NCBI RefSeq assembly: GCF_026410085.1
Contig: NZ_CP112866.1
Location: forward strand, 4,773,001-4,837,000
Source: Pseudomonas quebecensis
GTDB lineage: Bacteria; Pseudomonadota; Gammaproteobacteria; Pseudomonadales; Pseudomonadaceae
Length of the DNA stretch: 64,000 nucleotides
Direction: 5' to 3'
Position 1 is the stretch's first letter. Each line of letters begins with the position of its first letter. Below, one piece after another: positions 8,797-17,187 of this stretch. Both the position numbers and the translations under genes were made by a program. The notes beneath the pieces are model-generated. The model did no database searches, was not told the origin of the DNA, and saw nothing but the letters and a program-made list of their open reading frames with translations.

Positions 8797-8874
8797 GGAG
8801 CAACCCACATACAAAATGAACAGGGGCGCGATATTAGCACAGGGTTACAGGAGGTTTGCGGGAGGGTTTTGCAA

Positions 8875-8901
8875 TGTGGGAGCCGGTCGCCGGCTCCCAC
8901 A
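8875..8901. terminator. REP-like hairpin between msbA and hldE
   Basis: A perfect 12-base stem (arms 8875-8886 and 8890-8901) with the TGTGGGAGCCGG sequence lies six bases after the msbA stop codon. It may stop or attenuate msbA transcription before hldE, although no T-run follows. The arm sequence belongs to a repeat type frequent in P. fluorescens genomes. Confidence 0.6.
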
Positions 8902-8907
8902 CAAGGT

Positions 8908-10713
8908 TCAGGTAATGTCGGCGGCAATCGGTGCATCCAGGCCCATGGCATGCAGGCGGGCGTAGTAGCCGTTCTGTGCCAGGAGTTCGCTGTGCGTACC
9001 GCGCTCGACAATCCGGCCGTCGTCCATCACCAGGATCAGGTCGGCCTTTTCGATGGTGGACAAGCGATGCGCGATCACCAGGGTGGTGCGGCCCTGCATG
9101 ACCTTGTCCAGCGCCGCCTGAATGTGACGCTCGGACTCGGTATCCAACGCCGAGGTGGCCTCGTCAAGGATCAGCAACGGCGCATTCTTGAGCAGCGCGC
9201 GGGCAATCGCCAGGCGTTGGCGCTGGCCACCGGACAACAGCACACCGTTTTCGCCGACCTGGGTATCGAAACCCTTGGGCAACTGATCGATGAAGTCCTT
9301 GGCGTTGGCATCCGCCGCGGCGGCTTCGACGTCCGCGCGGGGGGCGCCGGCCAGGTCGCCGTAGGCGATGTTGTTGGTCACGGTATCGCTGAACAAAGTC
9401 ACGTGCTGGGTCACCTGGGCAATATGCTTGCGCAGGTTGAGCAGCTTGTAGTGTTCAATCTCGATACCGTCGAGCAGGATTTCGCCACTTTCATGGTGAT
9501 AGAAACGCGGGATCAGACTGGCCAGGGTCGACTTGCCGCTGCCCGAGCGCCCCACCAGCGCGATCATCTGCCCAGGCTCGGCGGTAAAGCTGATGTCCTT
9601 GAGCACATGACGTTCGGTGCCTGGGTAGGTGAAGTTCAGGTTGCGCACGTCGAGGCGCCCGCTGACCTTGTCGCGCTCGATCGTGCCGTGGTCGATTTCG
9701 ACCTCTTCGTCCAGCTGTTCGAAAATGCTTTCGGCGCCCGCTACACCCTTCTGGATCGTCGAGCTGACTTCCGAGAGCTGGCGGATCGGCTTGGGCAACA
9801 GACCGGCCAGCGTGATGTAGGCCACCATGTCACCGGCCGATGCATCGCCACGAAGATAGAGGACCAGGAACATCAGCACCGCCATCGCGGTGTAGATCAC
9901 CAGTTGCAGCGCCGGCGTGTAGATTGCCCCGGTGCGTGTCATGCGCAACTGTTTGTTGGTGTTGCTCTGGCTGGCCTTGAGGAAGCGTTTTTCTTCATAC
10001 ACCTCGCCGCCGAAGCTGCGCACCACGCGGTAGCCCTGGATGGTTTCCGAAGCCACGTGAGTCACATCGCCCATCGCCACCTGAATCTTCTTGCTCTGCT
10101 TGCGAAATTTCTTGCTCGCCGTGCTGACCATCACCGCAATCAACGGCAGGATGGCGATCATCACCAGCGTCAGGCGCCAGTTCATGAACAGCAGCGAGGC
10201 AAACAGGAAGATCACCGTCATGCCTTCACGGATCACAACCTTGATCGCATCGGTCGCAGCGCCCGTGACCATGGTCACGTTGAAGGTGATACGTGAAATC
10301 AGATGCCCGGAATTGTGATTGTCGAAATAGCGGTTGGGCAGCGTCAGCAGGTTATTGAACAACTGCACGCGCAGGTCGTGGACCAGGCCCAGGGAGACCT
10401 TGGCCAGCAGGTAGTTGCCCAGGAACGAACCCAGGCCCTGCCAGGCGGCGATCAGGATGATCAGCAAGGGCACGGCTTGCAGCAACTGCAAGTCGCGCAG
10501 GTACGGCACGCTGGGGAAAAGCACGGCCTCAGGGTTGGACAGGCCGTCGACAAAGTATTTGAGGATGTAACCCAGCATCGGCTGGGTCGACGCGAAAATC
10601 AGAAATCCGAGGATACTCAGCGCGAACAAGCCCGCGTAGGGCCTCACATAACTGAGCAGACGGAAGTATATTTTCAAGCTCGAAGGGCTTGCGCTCGGAC
10701 TGGAATCGGTCAT
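8908..10713 (-). CDS. msbA: Lipid A-core flippase, ABC transporter MsbA
   Basis: MsbA flips lipid A-core from the inner to the outer leaflet of the inner membrane using ATP, so it links core assembly to ligation by WaaL. The protein has 601 residues in the standard half-transporter form. Residues about 15-310 are the six-helix transmembrane domain and the rest is the ATPase. The Walker A motif GRSGSGKST is near residue 390, the signature LSGGQRQRLAIARALL near 493, Walker B LLILDEATSALD near 515 and the H-loop VIAHRLST near 545. The start MTDSSPSAS at 10713 is chosen because it gives the usual N-terminus; an upstream open stretch of 34 codons is not expected to be used. It diverges from the waaL-type gene. 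Confidence 0.95.
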   Translation of the reverse strand: MTDSSPSASPSSLKIYFRLLSYVRPYAGLFALSILGFLIFASTQPMLGYILKYFVDGLSNPEAVLFPSVPYLRDLQLLQAVPLLIILIAAWQGLGSFLGNYLLAKVSLGLVHDLRVQLFNNLLTLPNRYFDNHNSGHLISRITFNVTMVTGAATDAIKVVIREGMTVIFLFASLLFMNWRLTLVMIAILPLIAVMVSTASKKFRKQSKKIQVAMGDVTHVASETIQGYRVVRSFGGEVYEEKRFLKASQSNTNKQLRMTRTGAIYTPALQLVIYTAMAVLMFLVLYLRGDASAGDMVAYITLAGLLPKPIRQLSEVSSTIQKGVAGAESIFEQLDEEVEIDHGTIERDKVSGRLDVRNLNFTYPGTERHVLKDISFTAEPGQMIALVGRSGSGKSTLASLIPRFYHHESGEILLDGIEIEHYKLLNLRKHIAQVTQHVTLFSDTVTNNIAYGDLAGAPRADVEAAAADANAKDFIDQLPKGFDTQVGENGVLLSGGQRQRLAIARALLKNAPLLILDEATSALDTESERHIQAALDKVMQGRTTLVIAHRLSTIEKADLILVMDDGRIVERGTHSELLAQNGYYARLHAMGLDAPIAADIT

Positions 10714-10773
10714 ATCACGCGGCGTTTTAAAAAAGGAGGCTGACTTTAGCACAGCTTCTCTGTTGTACTTGCA

Positions 10774-10821
10774 CCCGGCATGACCCAATGCCGGGCTGGC
10801 CACAACCAGCGACATTATAAT
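10774..10821 (+). promoter_or_regulatory. Palindrome and -10 element upstream of the WaaL-type gene
   Basis: The divergent msbA/waaL gap contains a perfect TATAAT at 10816-10821, 37 bases before the ATG at 10859. No good -35 hexamer lies at the right distance. An 8-base dyad CCCGGCAT-N6-ATGCCGGG (10774-10795) sits where a -35 region would be and could be an operator or a stem. Promoter activity is inferred, not shown. Confidence 0.45.
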
Positions 10822-10858
10822 GCCACTACCTTAAGATGGTCGGCTTTCTCTTTCTGGA

Positions 10859-12724
10859 ATGGCTTTTTATATGCACTCCAATCGCCTCAGTTATGGCAAA
10901 AATCGCGTCTTCGACTTCCTGGTCCTCTGGATTCTGCCCATAGGCTTGTTGTTGCTTCTGAGTGCGCTGTTCTTTGTGACCAACCGCAATGTGCTGCACA
11001 AGTTCTACTACGGTCTTTTCAGCGCGCCGACCTTGCTGCTGCTGTGCCTGCGCCCCAGGGAAATCAAGGAGCTGTTGCGCGAGCCGCTGGCGATCGCGTT
11101 TCTGCTGTTTTCCGCCTGGGCGCTGATCAGTCTGCTTTGGAGCCCGGAGCACCATCCCGACACCGACTTGTTCAAGCGCCCCCTGCACACGTTCATGCTG
11201 TTCGCCGGTTGCGGGTTATTGCTGCATTACCGCCATGAACTGTTCAAGCCGATTTTCTTCAGTGCGGCGGTGATCGCATTGGTGGTGTGCGCATGCAACC
11301 TGGTGGTATTCATCCAGGCCTACGAGCCCGGGATGCGCATGATCGGCGGGCGCGGCGCTCTCGACAACCCATTGCTCAGCTCCCACGTATTCGGGTTTTT
11401 CTGCGTTTACTGGCTATATGTCTGCGTTACCACCCAACGCCTGCACGTGCTGTGGTTCAGCGTGCCCGCCCTGGCGATCATGACCGCCGCGGTCATCGCC
11501 ACGGGCTCACGCACACCAATGGTGGCGTTGACCCTGAGCATCCTCTGGATAATCTTCATCAGCCGTAACCGCCGCGCTGCGCTGTTGATCATCGCACTGC
11601 TCGCTGGCGCTGCGGCGCTGCTGTTCTACCCCGAGATCATCACCACCCGTGGCAGCTCATTCCGCCTTGTGCTGTGGGACATGTCGCTCAAGCTCATCGC
11701 CGAACATCCCTGGATCGGCCACAGCTACGACTCCGAGCTGTACCTGACACTGGCCGACGGTTATCAACTGCGCGAGCCCCACAGCTTTGCCTTGGGCGTG
11801 CTGTATTACGTGGGCATCATCGGCTTTATCCCCTGGATCTTCATGCTCGGCTGGGGCCTGTACAAGAGTCTCAAGGAACGGGCGCAGCCGCTGTTCATCC
11901 TGGCATCATCGCTGCTCGCCTACGGCATCGGCGCCGGCCTGACCGAAGGCGGTGGGATTTTGTCGCGCCCCAAGGAGCACTGGTTCCTGTTGTGGATTCC
12001 ATTGGCAATCATCGCCGGCCTGAGCATCGCCCAACGTCGTCGCAGCGTGCTGGACAGGTCGGCTCAGCCGCTCAAGCCAGAAGCGTTCGAGCAACTGTGC
12101 AGCGATGCCCATGTCATAGAAGCCGATGGCCTGGGCCCGAAAGTGCTGCGGTTGTCCGACGGGCGCTTCCTCAAGGTTTTCCGCCCGCGCCGCTGGTACA
12201 CCTCGGGCAGCTTCAACCCCTACTCTGAACGATTTGCGAACAACGCCGAGCGCCTGCGCACCCTGGGTATCCCCACGCCGCAGATCCTTGCCCTGTATGG
12301 AATGCGTGATGGCAGCAGCGCGGTCGTTTACTCGCCGCTGCCTGGCCTGACCCTGCGCCAGGCCCTGCAAAGCCTGGACAGCAGCCTGCGCGAGTCCCTG
12401 ATCGAACGCTTTGGCCAGTTCATGGCCCAGCTGCATGAACGCGGTGTGTACTTCCGGTCGCTGCACCTGGGCAATGTGCTGCTGATGGATGACGGTGAGT
12501 TCGGCCTGATTGATATCGCCGACCTGCGCATCTTTCCGTCGCCGCTGCGCAACACCTTGCGCCAACGCAACCTGCGCCATATGCAGCGCTACCCGCAGGA
12601 TCGCGCCTGGTTGTTCGAGACCCACTTCGAACAGTTGGCCAAAGGTTATGCCTGCATTGCCAGCCAGGGCGCCACCAATAAGATCCGCGAGCAGGTCCTG
12701 GCGCTGGCCCATCCCGCCACCTGA
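10859..12724 (+). CDS. waaL: O-antigen ligase (WaaL-type) fused to a kinase-like domain
   Basis: This 621-residue protein joins two parts that are separate genes in P. aeruginosa (waaL and its neighbour, as I recall). Residues 1-400 form a polytopic membrane protein of the Wzy_C/O-antigen ligase family, which would attach O-polysaccharide to lipid A-core at the periplasmic face. It has a large loop with RGSSFRLVLWDMSLKLI, GHSYDSELYL and PHSFALGVLYYVGIIG; the conserved His and Arg needed in ligases are there. Residues about 410-600 have the fold of LPS/aminoglycoside kinases: Lys439 in FLKVF, then YFRSLHLGNVLL (531-542) and LIDIADL. The catalytic HRD is FRS (Ser534 replaces Asp), while Asn539 and Asp552 remain, so this half is probably a pseudokinase. 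The start may alternatively be Met5. Confidence 0.88.
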   Translation: MAFYMHSNRLSYGKNRVFDFLVLWILPIGLLLLLSALFFVTNRNVLHKFYYGLFSAPTLLLLCLRPREIKELLREPLAIAFLLFSAWALISLLWSPEHHPDTDLFKRPLHTFMLFAGCGLLLHYRHELFKPIFFSAAVIALVVCACNLVVFIQAYEPGMRMIGGRGALDNPLLSSHVFGFFCVYWLYVCVTTQRLHVLWFSVPALAIMTAAVIATGSRTPMVALTLSILWIIFISRNRRAALLIIALLAGAAALLFYPEIITTRGSSFRLVLWDMSLKLIAEHPWIGHSYDSELYLTLADGYQLREPHSFALGVLYYVGIIGFIPWIFMLGWGLYKSLKERAQPLFILASSLLAYGIGAGLTEGGGILSRPKEHWFLLWIPLAIIAGLSIAQRRRSVLDRSAQPLKPEAFEQLCSDAHVIEADGLGPKVLRLSDGRFLKVFRPRRWYTSGSFNPYSERFANNAERLRTLGIPTPQILALYGMRDGSSAVVYSPLPGLTLRQALQSLDSSLRESLIERFGQFMAQLHERGVYFRSLHLGNVLLMDDGEFGLIDIADLRIFPSPLRNTLRQRNLRHMQRYPQDRAWLFETHFEQLAKGYACIASQGATNKIREQVLALAHPAT

Positions 12725-12726
12725 TA

Positions 12727-12762
12727 AAAAAGGCGACTATCACTGCTGATAGTCGCCTTTTT
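12727..12762. terminator. Bidirectional rho-independent terminator
   Basis: A perfect 16-base stem (arms 12727-12742 and 12747-12762, loop CTGC) has an A-run on the left and a T-run on the right. It starts three bases after the waaL-type stop codon and lies just beyond the end of the convergent glycosyltransferase gene, so it can serve both. Confidence 0.92.
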
Positions 12763-12776
12763 CACCGCCTGCCCGC

Positions 12777-13658
12777 TCAGTGCTTGAGCGGCAGCAGATA
12801 CAACCTCACCAGGCCGCGCAAAGTCTTGCGCCCCCAGAACTTCAGCGGGATCTGCCTGAGGATTTCCTTCGCCAGTGGCCGATCACGGTCGGCTGTCTTG
12901 AGGAACATCGAGTTCAGGAAGTTGTAGCGCACCGCGTCATAGGCCGGGTGTTCGCTGAACTTGGCATAGGTCTTGAGAATGTTCTGAATCATGTAGCGGT
13001 GGTTTTTGTAGGTATTGCTCGCGTGCTGCCGATAGCGCGCCATCACCTGGTCGAGGGCGTCGATGGTGTAGCCCGCCGCTGTTATTTTCAATTGGATCAG
13101 CAGGTCTTCCAGAGGAATCTGCGGGTCAAAACCTCCGACCTGCTCCAGCACTTCACGGCGAATCAGCATGGTCGGCGCCGGTGGGAAAGGCTTGCGATCC
13201 ATGAAGATGTCATCGAAGTCGAGACAGCGAAATGGCACGTCGCGACGTTGTTTCTTCTCAGGGTGCAGATTACCGTCGCCGTCGATCAGCTCGATGTTGC
13301 CGGCGCACATCCCCACCGTTGGCTTGCCCTCCATGTACGCTACCTGGGTCGCGATACGATCGGGCAGCATGATGTCATCCGAACCGAACGGTGCGATCAG
13401 GCTCCCTTTCGCGCGCGCGATCGCACCATTGAGGGTGGCACTGAGCCCCTGATTCTGTTGCACCTGAAAGTCAAAACCGTGCTCGGCCTGCAAACGCCGG
13501 ATACGCTCGACGCTGTCATCCTTGGAGCCGTCGTCCACCACCAGTAATTCGATATTGGGGTACGTTTGCCCCAGTACGCTGAGAATGCTTTCTTCGATAT
13601 ACCGGCCGTGGTTGTAGGACGCGATGATCACCGAGACCAGGGGTTGTGGCTGATTCAT
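12777..13658 (-). CDS. Family 2 glycosyltransferase, LPS core (WapR-like)
   Basis: This 293-residue protein is a GT-A fold glycosyltransferase. It shows the N-terminal GT2 signature VSVIIASYNHGRYIEESI, the nucleotide-binding VVDDGSKDDS near residue 40, and FGSDDIMLPDRI with the metal-binding DxD-like SDD near residue 95. It lacks membrane helices, so it acts at the cytoplasmic face. By position next to the WaaL-type gene and the next glycosyltransferase it corresponds to P. aeruginosa PA5000 (wapR, a rhamnosyltransferase of the outer core). The sugar it transfers in this strain is inferred only. Its start overlaps the stop of the upstream gene by four bases, so it is translationally coupled to it. 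Confidence 0.85.
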   Translation of the reverse strand: MNQPQPLVSVIIASYNHGRYIEESILSVLGQTYPNIELLVVDDGSKDDSVERIRRLQAEHGFDFQVQQNQGLSATLNGAIARAKGSLIAPFGSDDIMLPDRIATQVAYMEGKPTVGMCAGNIELIDGDGNLHPEKKQRRDVPFRCLDFDDIFMDRKPFPPAPTMLIRREVLEQVGGFDPQIPLEDLLIQLKITAAGYTIDALDQVMARYRQHASNTYKNHRYMIQNILKTYAKFSEHPAYDAVRYNFLNSMFLKTADRDRPLAKEILRQIPLKFWGRKTLRGLVRLYLLPLKH

Positions 13659-14803
13659 GCTCTACCTACTTCACGCAAACCGGTTTCAATCAGAGTCAGG
13701 TACTTGTGCTTGAATTCATCAAGCGTGTGGTTGGCTTGCAGGTAGCGGAACACCTCTTCACCCTTGGCACGCAACTGCTCATCGCTCAGCGCCAGATAGG
13801 TATCCAGGGCCGCGGCCAACTGTTCGACATTGCCGGGGTCATGGGACAGGCCACCCGCGCCCTGTACCAGGGGCAGCATCGCAGGGCCATTGGAGGCAAT
13901 CACCGGCAAATGGCCGCTCATGCCTTCCAGCAGCGCCAGGCCCAGGCCTTCGAACAGCGATGGCATGGTCCAGATGTCGAAGCCGCGCACGTATTTCATG
14001 CCGTCTTCGCGAAAGCCCAGCAAGTGCGCGCGGCCGGTCAGACCCAGGCGCTCGATGTCCGCACGCAGATCGGCTTCGGCACGACCGGAGCCGATGATTC
14101 CGACCTGCGCTTGAGGGTATTTGTCCTTGAGCGTGGCGAACGCTTGCAGCAAATGGGTGTGGCCTTTGATCGGCACCAGGCGGCCCAATGCGCCGATCAT
14201 CCGCGCATCCATTGGCAGGCCCAAGGCCTTGCGGGCGTCCTCGCGGGACAACTGCAACGCTTCTGCCTGAGGAATGTCGATGGCGTTGGTCACGTAGGTG
14301 GTGTTTTCCCGCGTGAACCCGCAGTCGAGGCCGACCAGGTAGTCCTTCACCGCCTCCGACACACCGACAAAGCGCCAGGCCGGGCTGACCCAGCGCCGAG
14401 TCTGACGTCGACGATAACCGCGCGCGTATTCGCCAAAACCATGGGAGATGCCGATACACAGCGGGATCTTCAACCAGCGGTTGAGCGATAGCATCATGTT
14501 CACCGATTTAAAGCGGTTACAGATGACCACATCGAATTTCTGCTCGCGGCAGTACTTGTAGATCTGCCACATGGCGCCAAAGCGAATGCCCTTGAGGGAC
14601 TTTTCCGGCAGCTCGAAATAATGTGAGTGCTCGGCGACGCTGAGGGGTTGGCCGGGCAGCGGGCGCCCGCTGAGAAAGCCGGATGTCACCTCGAAACGCT
14701 CAACCGGCAGCGATTTGACGATCTGCTCACCCAGGTCGGCGAAGTCATGGGTCTTGACGTTGTAGTCCGGCTGTAACTGCAAAACCTTGAAACGCGGCTT
14801 CAT
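13655..14803 (-). CDS. Family 4 glycosyltransferase (Ssg-like), LPS/surface polysaccharide
   Basis: This 382-residue protein is a GT-B retaining glycosyltransferase. The C-terminal donor-binding domain shows IGALGRLVPIKGHTHLL near residue 200 and the E-x7-E motif in SLFEGLGLALLEGMSGHLP near residue 285. The N-terminal domain carries ICNRFKSVNMMLSL and GISHGFGEYARG. Position between the WapR-like transferase and the PIG-L gene matches P. aeruginosa PA5001, known as ssg (cell-surface sugar biosynthesis). It is the distal promoter-side gene of a coupled pair with the GT2 gene. A gap of 81 bases separates it from the deacetylase gene upstream on the same strand. Donor and acceptor are not known from sequence. 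Confidence 0.85.
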   Translation of the reverse strand: MKPRFKVLQLQPDYNVKTHDFADLGEQIVKSLPVERFEVTSGFLSGRPLPGQPLSVAEHSHYFELPEKSLKGIRFGAMWQIYKYCREQKFDVVICNRFKSVNMMLSLNRWLKIPLCIGISHGFGEYARGYRRRQTRRWVSPAWRFVGVSEAVKDYLVGLDCGFTRENTTYVTNAIDIPQAEALQLSREDARKALGLPMDARMIGALGRLVPIKGHTHLLQAFATLKDKYPQAQVGIIGSGRAEADLRADIERLGLTGRAHLLGFREDGMKYVRGFDIWTMPSLFEGLGLALLEGMSGHLPVIASNGPAMLPLVQGAGGLSHDPGNVEQLAAALDTYLALSDEQLRAKGEEVFRYLQANHTLDEFKHKYLTLIETGLREVGRA

Positions 14804-14884
14804 AACTCTCCATGCAGCGATCTGGCTACGGGCACACGGCCCGGTAAAAAGGAGCGACAGGCCCGGCCTGCCTTCAATGGGATT

Positions 14885-16291
14885 TCAGTCCTGCCTCAGG
14901 ACCCACAACAGCTCGTGACGACGCACGGCCTTGCGAAAGAATTCATTTTCGCCATAGGGCGATGGACCACGGCCCGCCAGAACCTGCTGCAACCACTTGC
15001 GCACGCGGCGCTTGAACGGTGCTCGCGGCTGCAGGTCGTGCATCATGCCCAACGCCATGGCCTTGTCCCGCTGCTGACTCAAGGTCAGCGCAACACAGCA
15101 GGGCACAAGCTCAGCTGCCGAATCAAAATGCGGCGGCAGTGCGACTCCGGTGCCGGAGTCCCCCATGGGCCAGCGGTCGTTATCATGCAGGTGATTGGCG
15201 TAGCCGAGCAATGTGTCGGGTCGCCATTCCAGCCCTTGCAAGGCTTCAAGTACCGCGGCATGGGCACAGATATGATCGGCGTGGGGATCGAGCAAGGGCG
15301 TCGGCAGCACGATCACCTGTGGCCGCGCCTTGAGCAGCAGCGCGCGCAGATCGGCAACCAGGTTGTGCCAGGTCGGCGCGCCGTCCACATCGCCGGGCAG
15401 CGCGAAACCGTTGAACTGGCGAAACAGCCGCGTATCGCTCAACTCGGCCTCGCGCGAGGCCTGGGGTCGGTCCGGCGCGGCCTGCATTGCCTGCAGCTGC
15501 ATACAGAAGTAACCCAGCTGCACACACTGCGCCTCCGGCACGCCAGCCCAGCGTGGCACGGCAATGCTGTCCCAGGCGCGCAAGCGCCCTTTGAGGCGCG
15601 CAGCCTCAGCCTTGGGCAGGCCCATGCGTTGATAATGTTCGGCTTCGATCTCACCTGCGGTCAGGGTCACGATCCAGCTTTCGGCCGCCTGACTGTAAAG
15701 ACTGAACGCCGCCAGCTCAGCATCGTCGGCGTGCGGCGCGATCACCATGACCCGTTGCTGGCGATAGTCCGGCTGGCGCAAGCGCCACAGCACAGGCTGC
15801 CCTTTGATCCGACAAAACCGGCCGCGCAATTTTACCCTGCCCGCGGCCAATGCTTCGGCGGCGCCGGTCAGATTCAGATAACGACGCCCACCGACCCCAC
15901 GCTCGAAGGCTTGGCGATCCGGCGCATCCAGGCCCAGCAGCTCCACCGCCGGATCGCAGAAACGCCCAAGCCATGAGCTTCGCAGTTCAATACCGACAAT
16001 CAGCGTGTCGTCCGCGTCCAGCGGTGTATCCAGCAGCAAGCGTCCCGCCTCCAGGCGCAAGCCAGGCTGTTCGCTGCCGGCGGGAAACGCGTATTCATAG
16101 TTGTCTTTGGGCGAGTAAAACAGGTGGTCGGAAAACCAGGCCTCATGAGCCATCCACAGCAGCACTGCGAGGATCAACGGCAACCACCAGGCCACCAGTA
16201 AGCCGGTCGCGACCAGTATCAGCAAACTGACCAGCAGCGCGATGCGCTTGTTGCGCCGATGGCGCTTGAGCAGTTGCTGCTTGCGAGTCAT
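14885..16291 (-). CDS. dnpA: PIG-L family de-N-acetylase with N-terminal membrane anchor (DnpA-like)
   Basis: This 468-residue protein begins with a basic stretch (MTRKQQLLKRHRRNKRIALL) and two close hydrophobic segments (residues about 17-50), indicating an inner-membrane anchor. The C-terminal half is a LmbE/PIG-L zinc deacetylase, with VIAPHADDAELAAF near residue 190 (the AHxDD-type metal motif) and PHADHICAHAAVLEAL, the second His cluster, near residue 345. In P. aeruginosa the gene at this place, PA5002, is dnpA, linked to fluoroquinolone tolerance and presumed to act on core LPS sugars. The start at 16291 overlaps the mig-14 stop by four bases; an upstream in-frame start would overlap mig-14 further. 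The substrate is inferred. Confidence 0.8.
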   Translation of the reverse strand: MTRKQQLLKRHRRNKRIALLVSLLILVATGLLVAWWLPLILAVLLWMAHEAWFSDHLFYSPKDNYEYAFPAGSEQPGLRLEAGRLLLDTPLDADDTLIVGIELRSSWLGRFCDPAVELLGLDAPDRQAFERGVGGRRYLNLTGAAEALAAGRVKLRGRFCRIKGQPVLWRLRQPDYRQQRVMVIAPHADDAELAAFSLYSQAAESWIVTLTAGEIEAEHYQRMGLPKAEAARLKGRLRAWDSIAVPRWAGVPEAQCVQLGYFCMQLQAMQAAPDRPQASREAELSDTRLFRQFNGFALPGDVDGAPTWHNLVADLRALLLKARPQVIVLPTPLLDPHADHICAHAAVLEALQGLEWRPDTLLGYANHLHDNDRWPMGDSGTGVALPPHFDSAAELVPCCVALTLSQQRDKAMALGMMHDLQPRAPFKRRVRKWLQQVLAGRGPSPYGENEFFRKAVRRHELLWVLRQD

Positions 16292-17187
16292 AGGCTGAAC
16301 ACCGGCACCGGATTGCACCAGCGCTCCTTGTATTCACGGTCGGCGCGACCGAAGGAAAAGCGCAGTGACTTATCCGCCGCACGCGCCTGCTCCCAGGCAC
16401 TCTGGGTATTGAGAAAACTCAGCACGCTGCCGGGGCTGAACGCACGGGTTTGCGGGTCGACGCCGCCGTTGACGTACTCGGCGCTGAACCACTCGCGAGA
16501 CTGCACCTGATACACCAATTGCACGGCGATCGGGGCGTCATTGAGAAACAGCACCGAGCCGAACAGGAACTCCTTGAGCAACTCCAGCACCTCAGCCAAG
16601 CGCGCCGCGCCTGCCGCCGGAAACCCCCAGCGGCGCTGGAACAGGTCGCAATAAATCGCCGCCAGCTCCACGCTGGAGAACTCGCTGACCGCGCGCACCA
16701 CACCGCCCGCTTCTTCCAGCAGGCGCAATTCGCGACGCTGGTTGTAGCGAAACTTTTTCGACAAGTCTTCAGGGGTGCGCGCCATGGCCAATTGTTCGGC
16801 CTGGGGCTTGAGGGTACCCACCCGCCCTTCATTCAAGGCCGACAGATAGCGCCCGCGATGGCGCACCGGCAACTGGGCATCGGCGGCAATCGGCAGGATG
16901 ATCTCGGCATTGCCCAGGTCGAACAAGGCCTTCTTGCCGTTGCGCTTGAGCACGTCCTTGGACAGCGCCAGGTCGCGCCCCCACGTGGCAATCGCCCCCT
17001 TGAGTTCGCCGTCCTGTTCCCACCCCAGGTAGCGCACCGGAATCCGCGCCAGGCCGGCCAGACGCTCGACCACCTGCGGGTGAGTCGCCACGCTGCCACC
17101 GAAGCGCTGCCAGGCCTGGGCGTAAACCTCAGCCTCTACAGGCTGCCAGCCGCCACGTTCACGCCATGCCTGGAAGCGATTCAGCAT
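16288..17187 (-). CDS. mig-14: Mig-14 family protein, antimicrobial peptide tolerance
   Basis: This 299-residue protein belongs to the Mig-14 family, which has an acetyltransferase-like (GNAT) fold. Salmonella and P. aeruginosa members help resist cationic peptides, with an unknown biochemical role at the inner membrane. Matches include KFRYNQRRELRLLEEAGG in the middle (a GNAT-like basic helix), LFQRRWGFP and the C-terminal SLRFSFGRADREYKERWCNP. No clear transmembrane helix is seen. The gene abuts the carbamoyltransferase stop codon with no gap and overlaps the deacetylase start. It is thus in the middle of a coupled LPS-modification operon, consistent with a role in core modification, which remains inference. 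Confidence 0.85.
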   Translation of the reverse strand: MLNRFQAWRERGGWQPVEAEVYAQAWQRFGGSVATHPQVVERLAGLARIPVRYLGWEQDGELKGAIATWGRDLALSKDVLKRNGKKALFDLGNAEIILPIAADAQLPVRHRGRYLSALNEGRVGTLKPQAEQLAMARTPEDLSKKFRYNQRRELRLLEEAGGVVRAVSEFSSVELAAIYCDLFQRRWGFPAAGAARLAEVLELLKEFLFGSVLFLNDAPIAVQLVYQVQSREWFSAEYVNGGVDPQTRAFSPGSVLSFLNTQSAWEQARAADKSLRFSFGRADREYKERWCNPVPVFSL

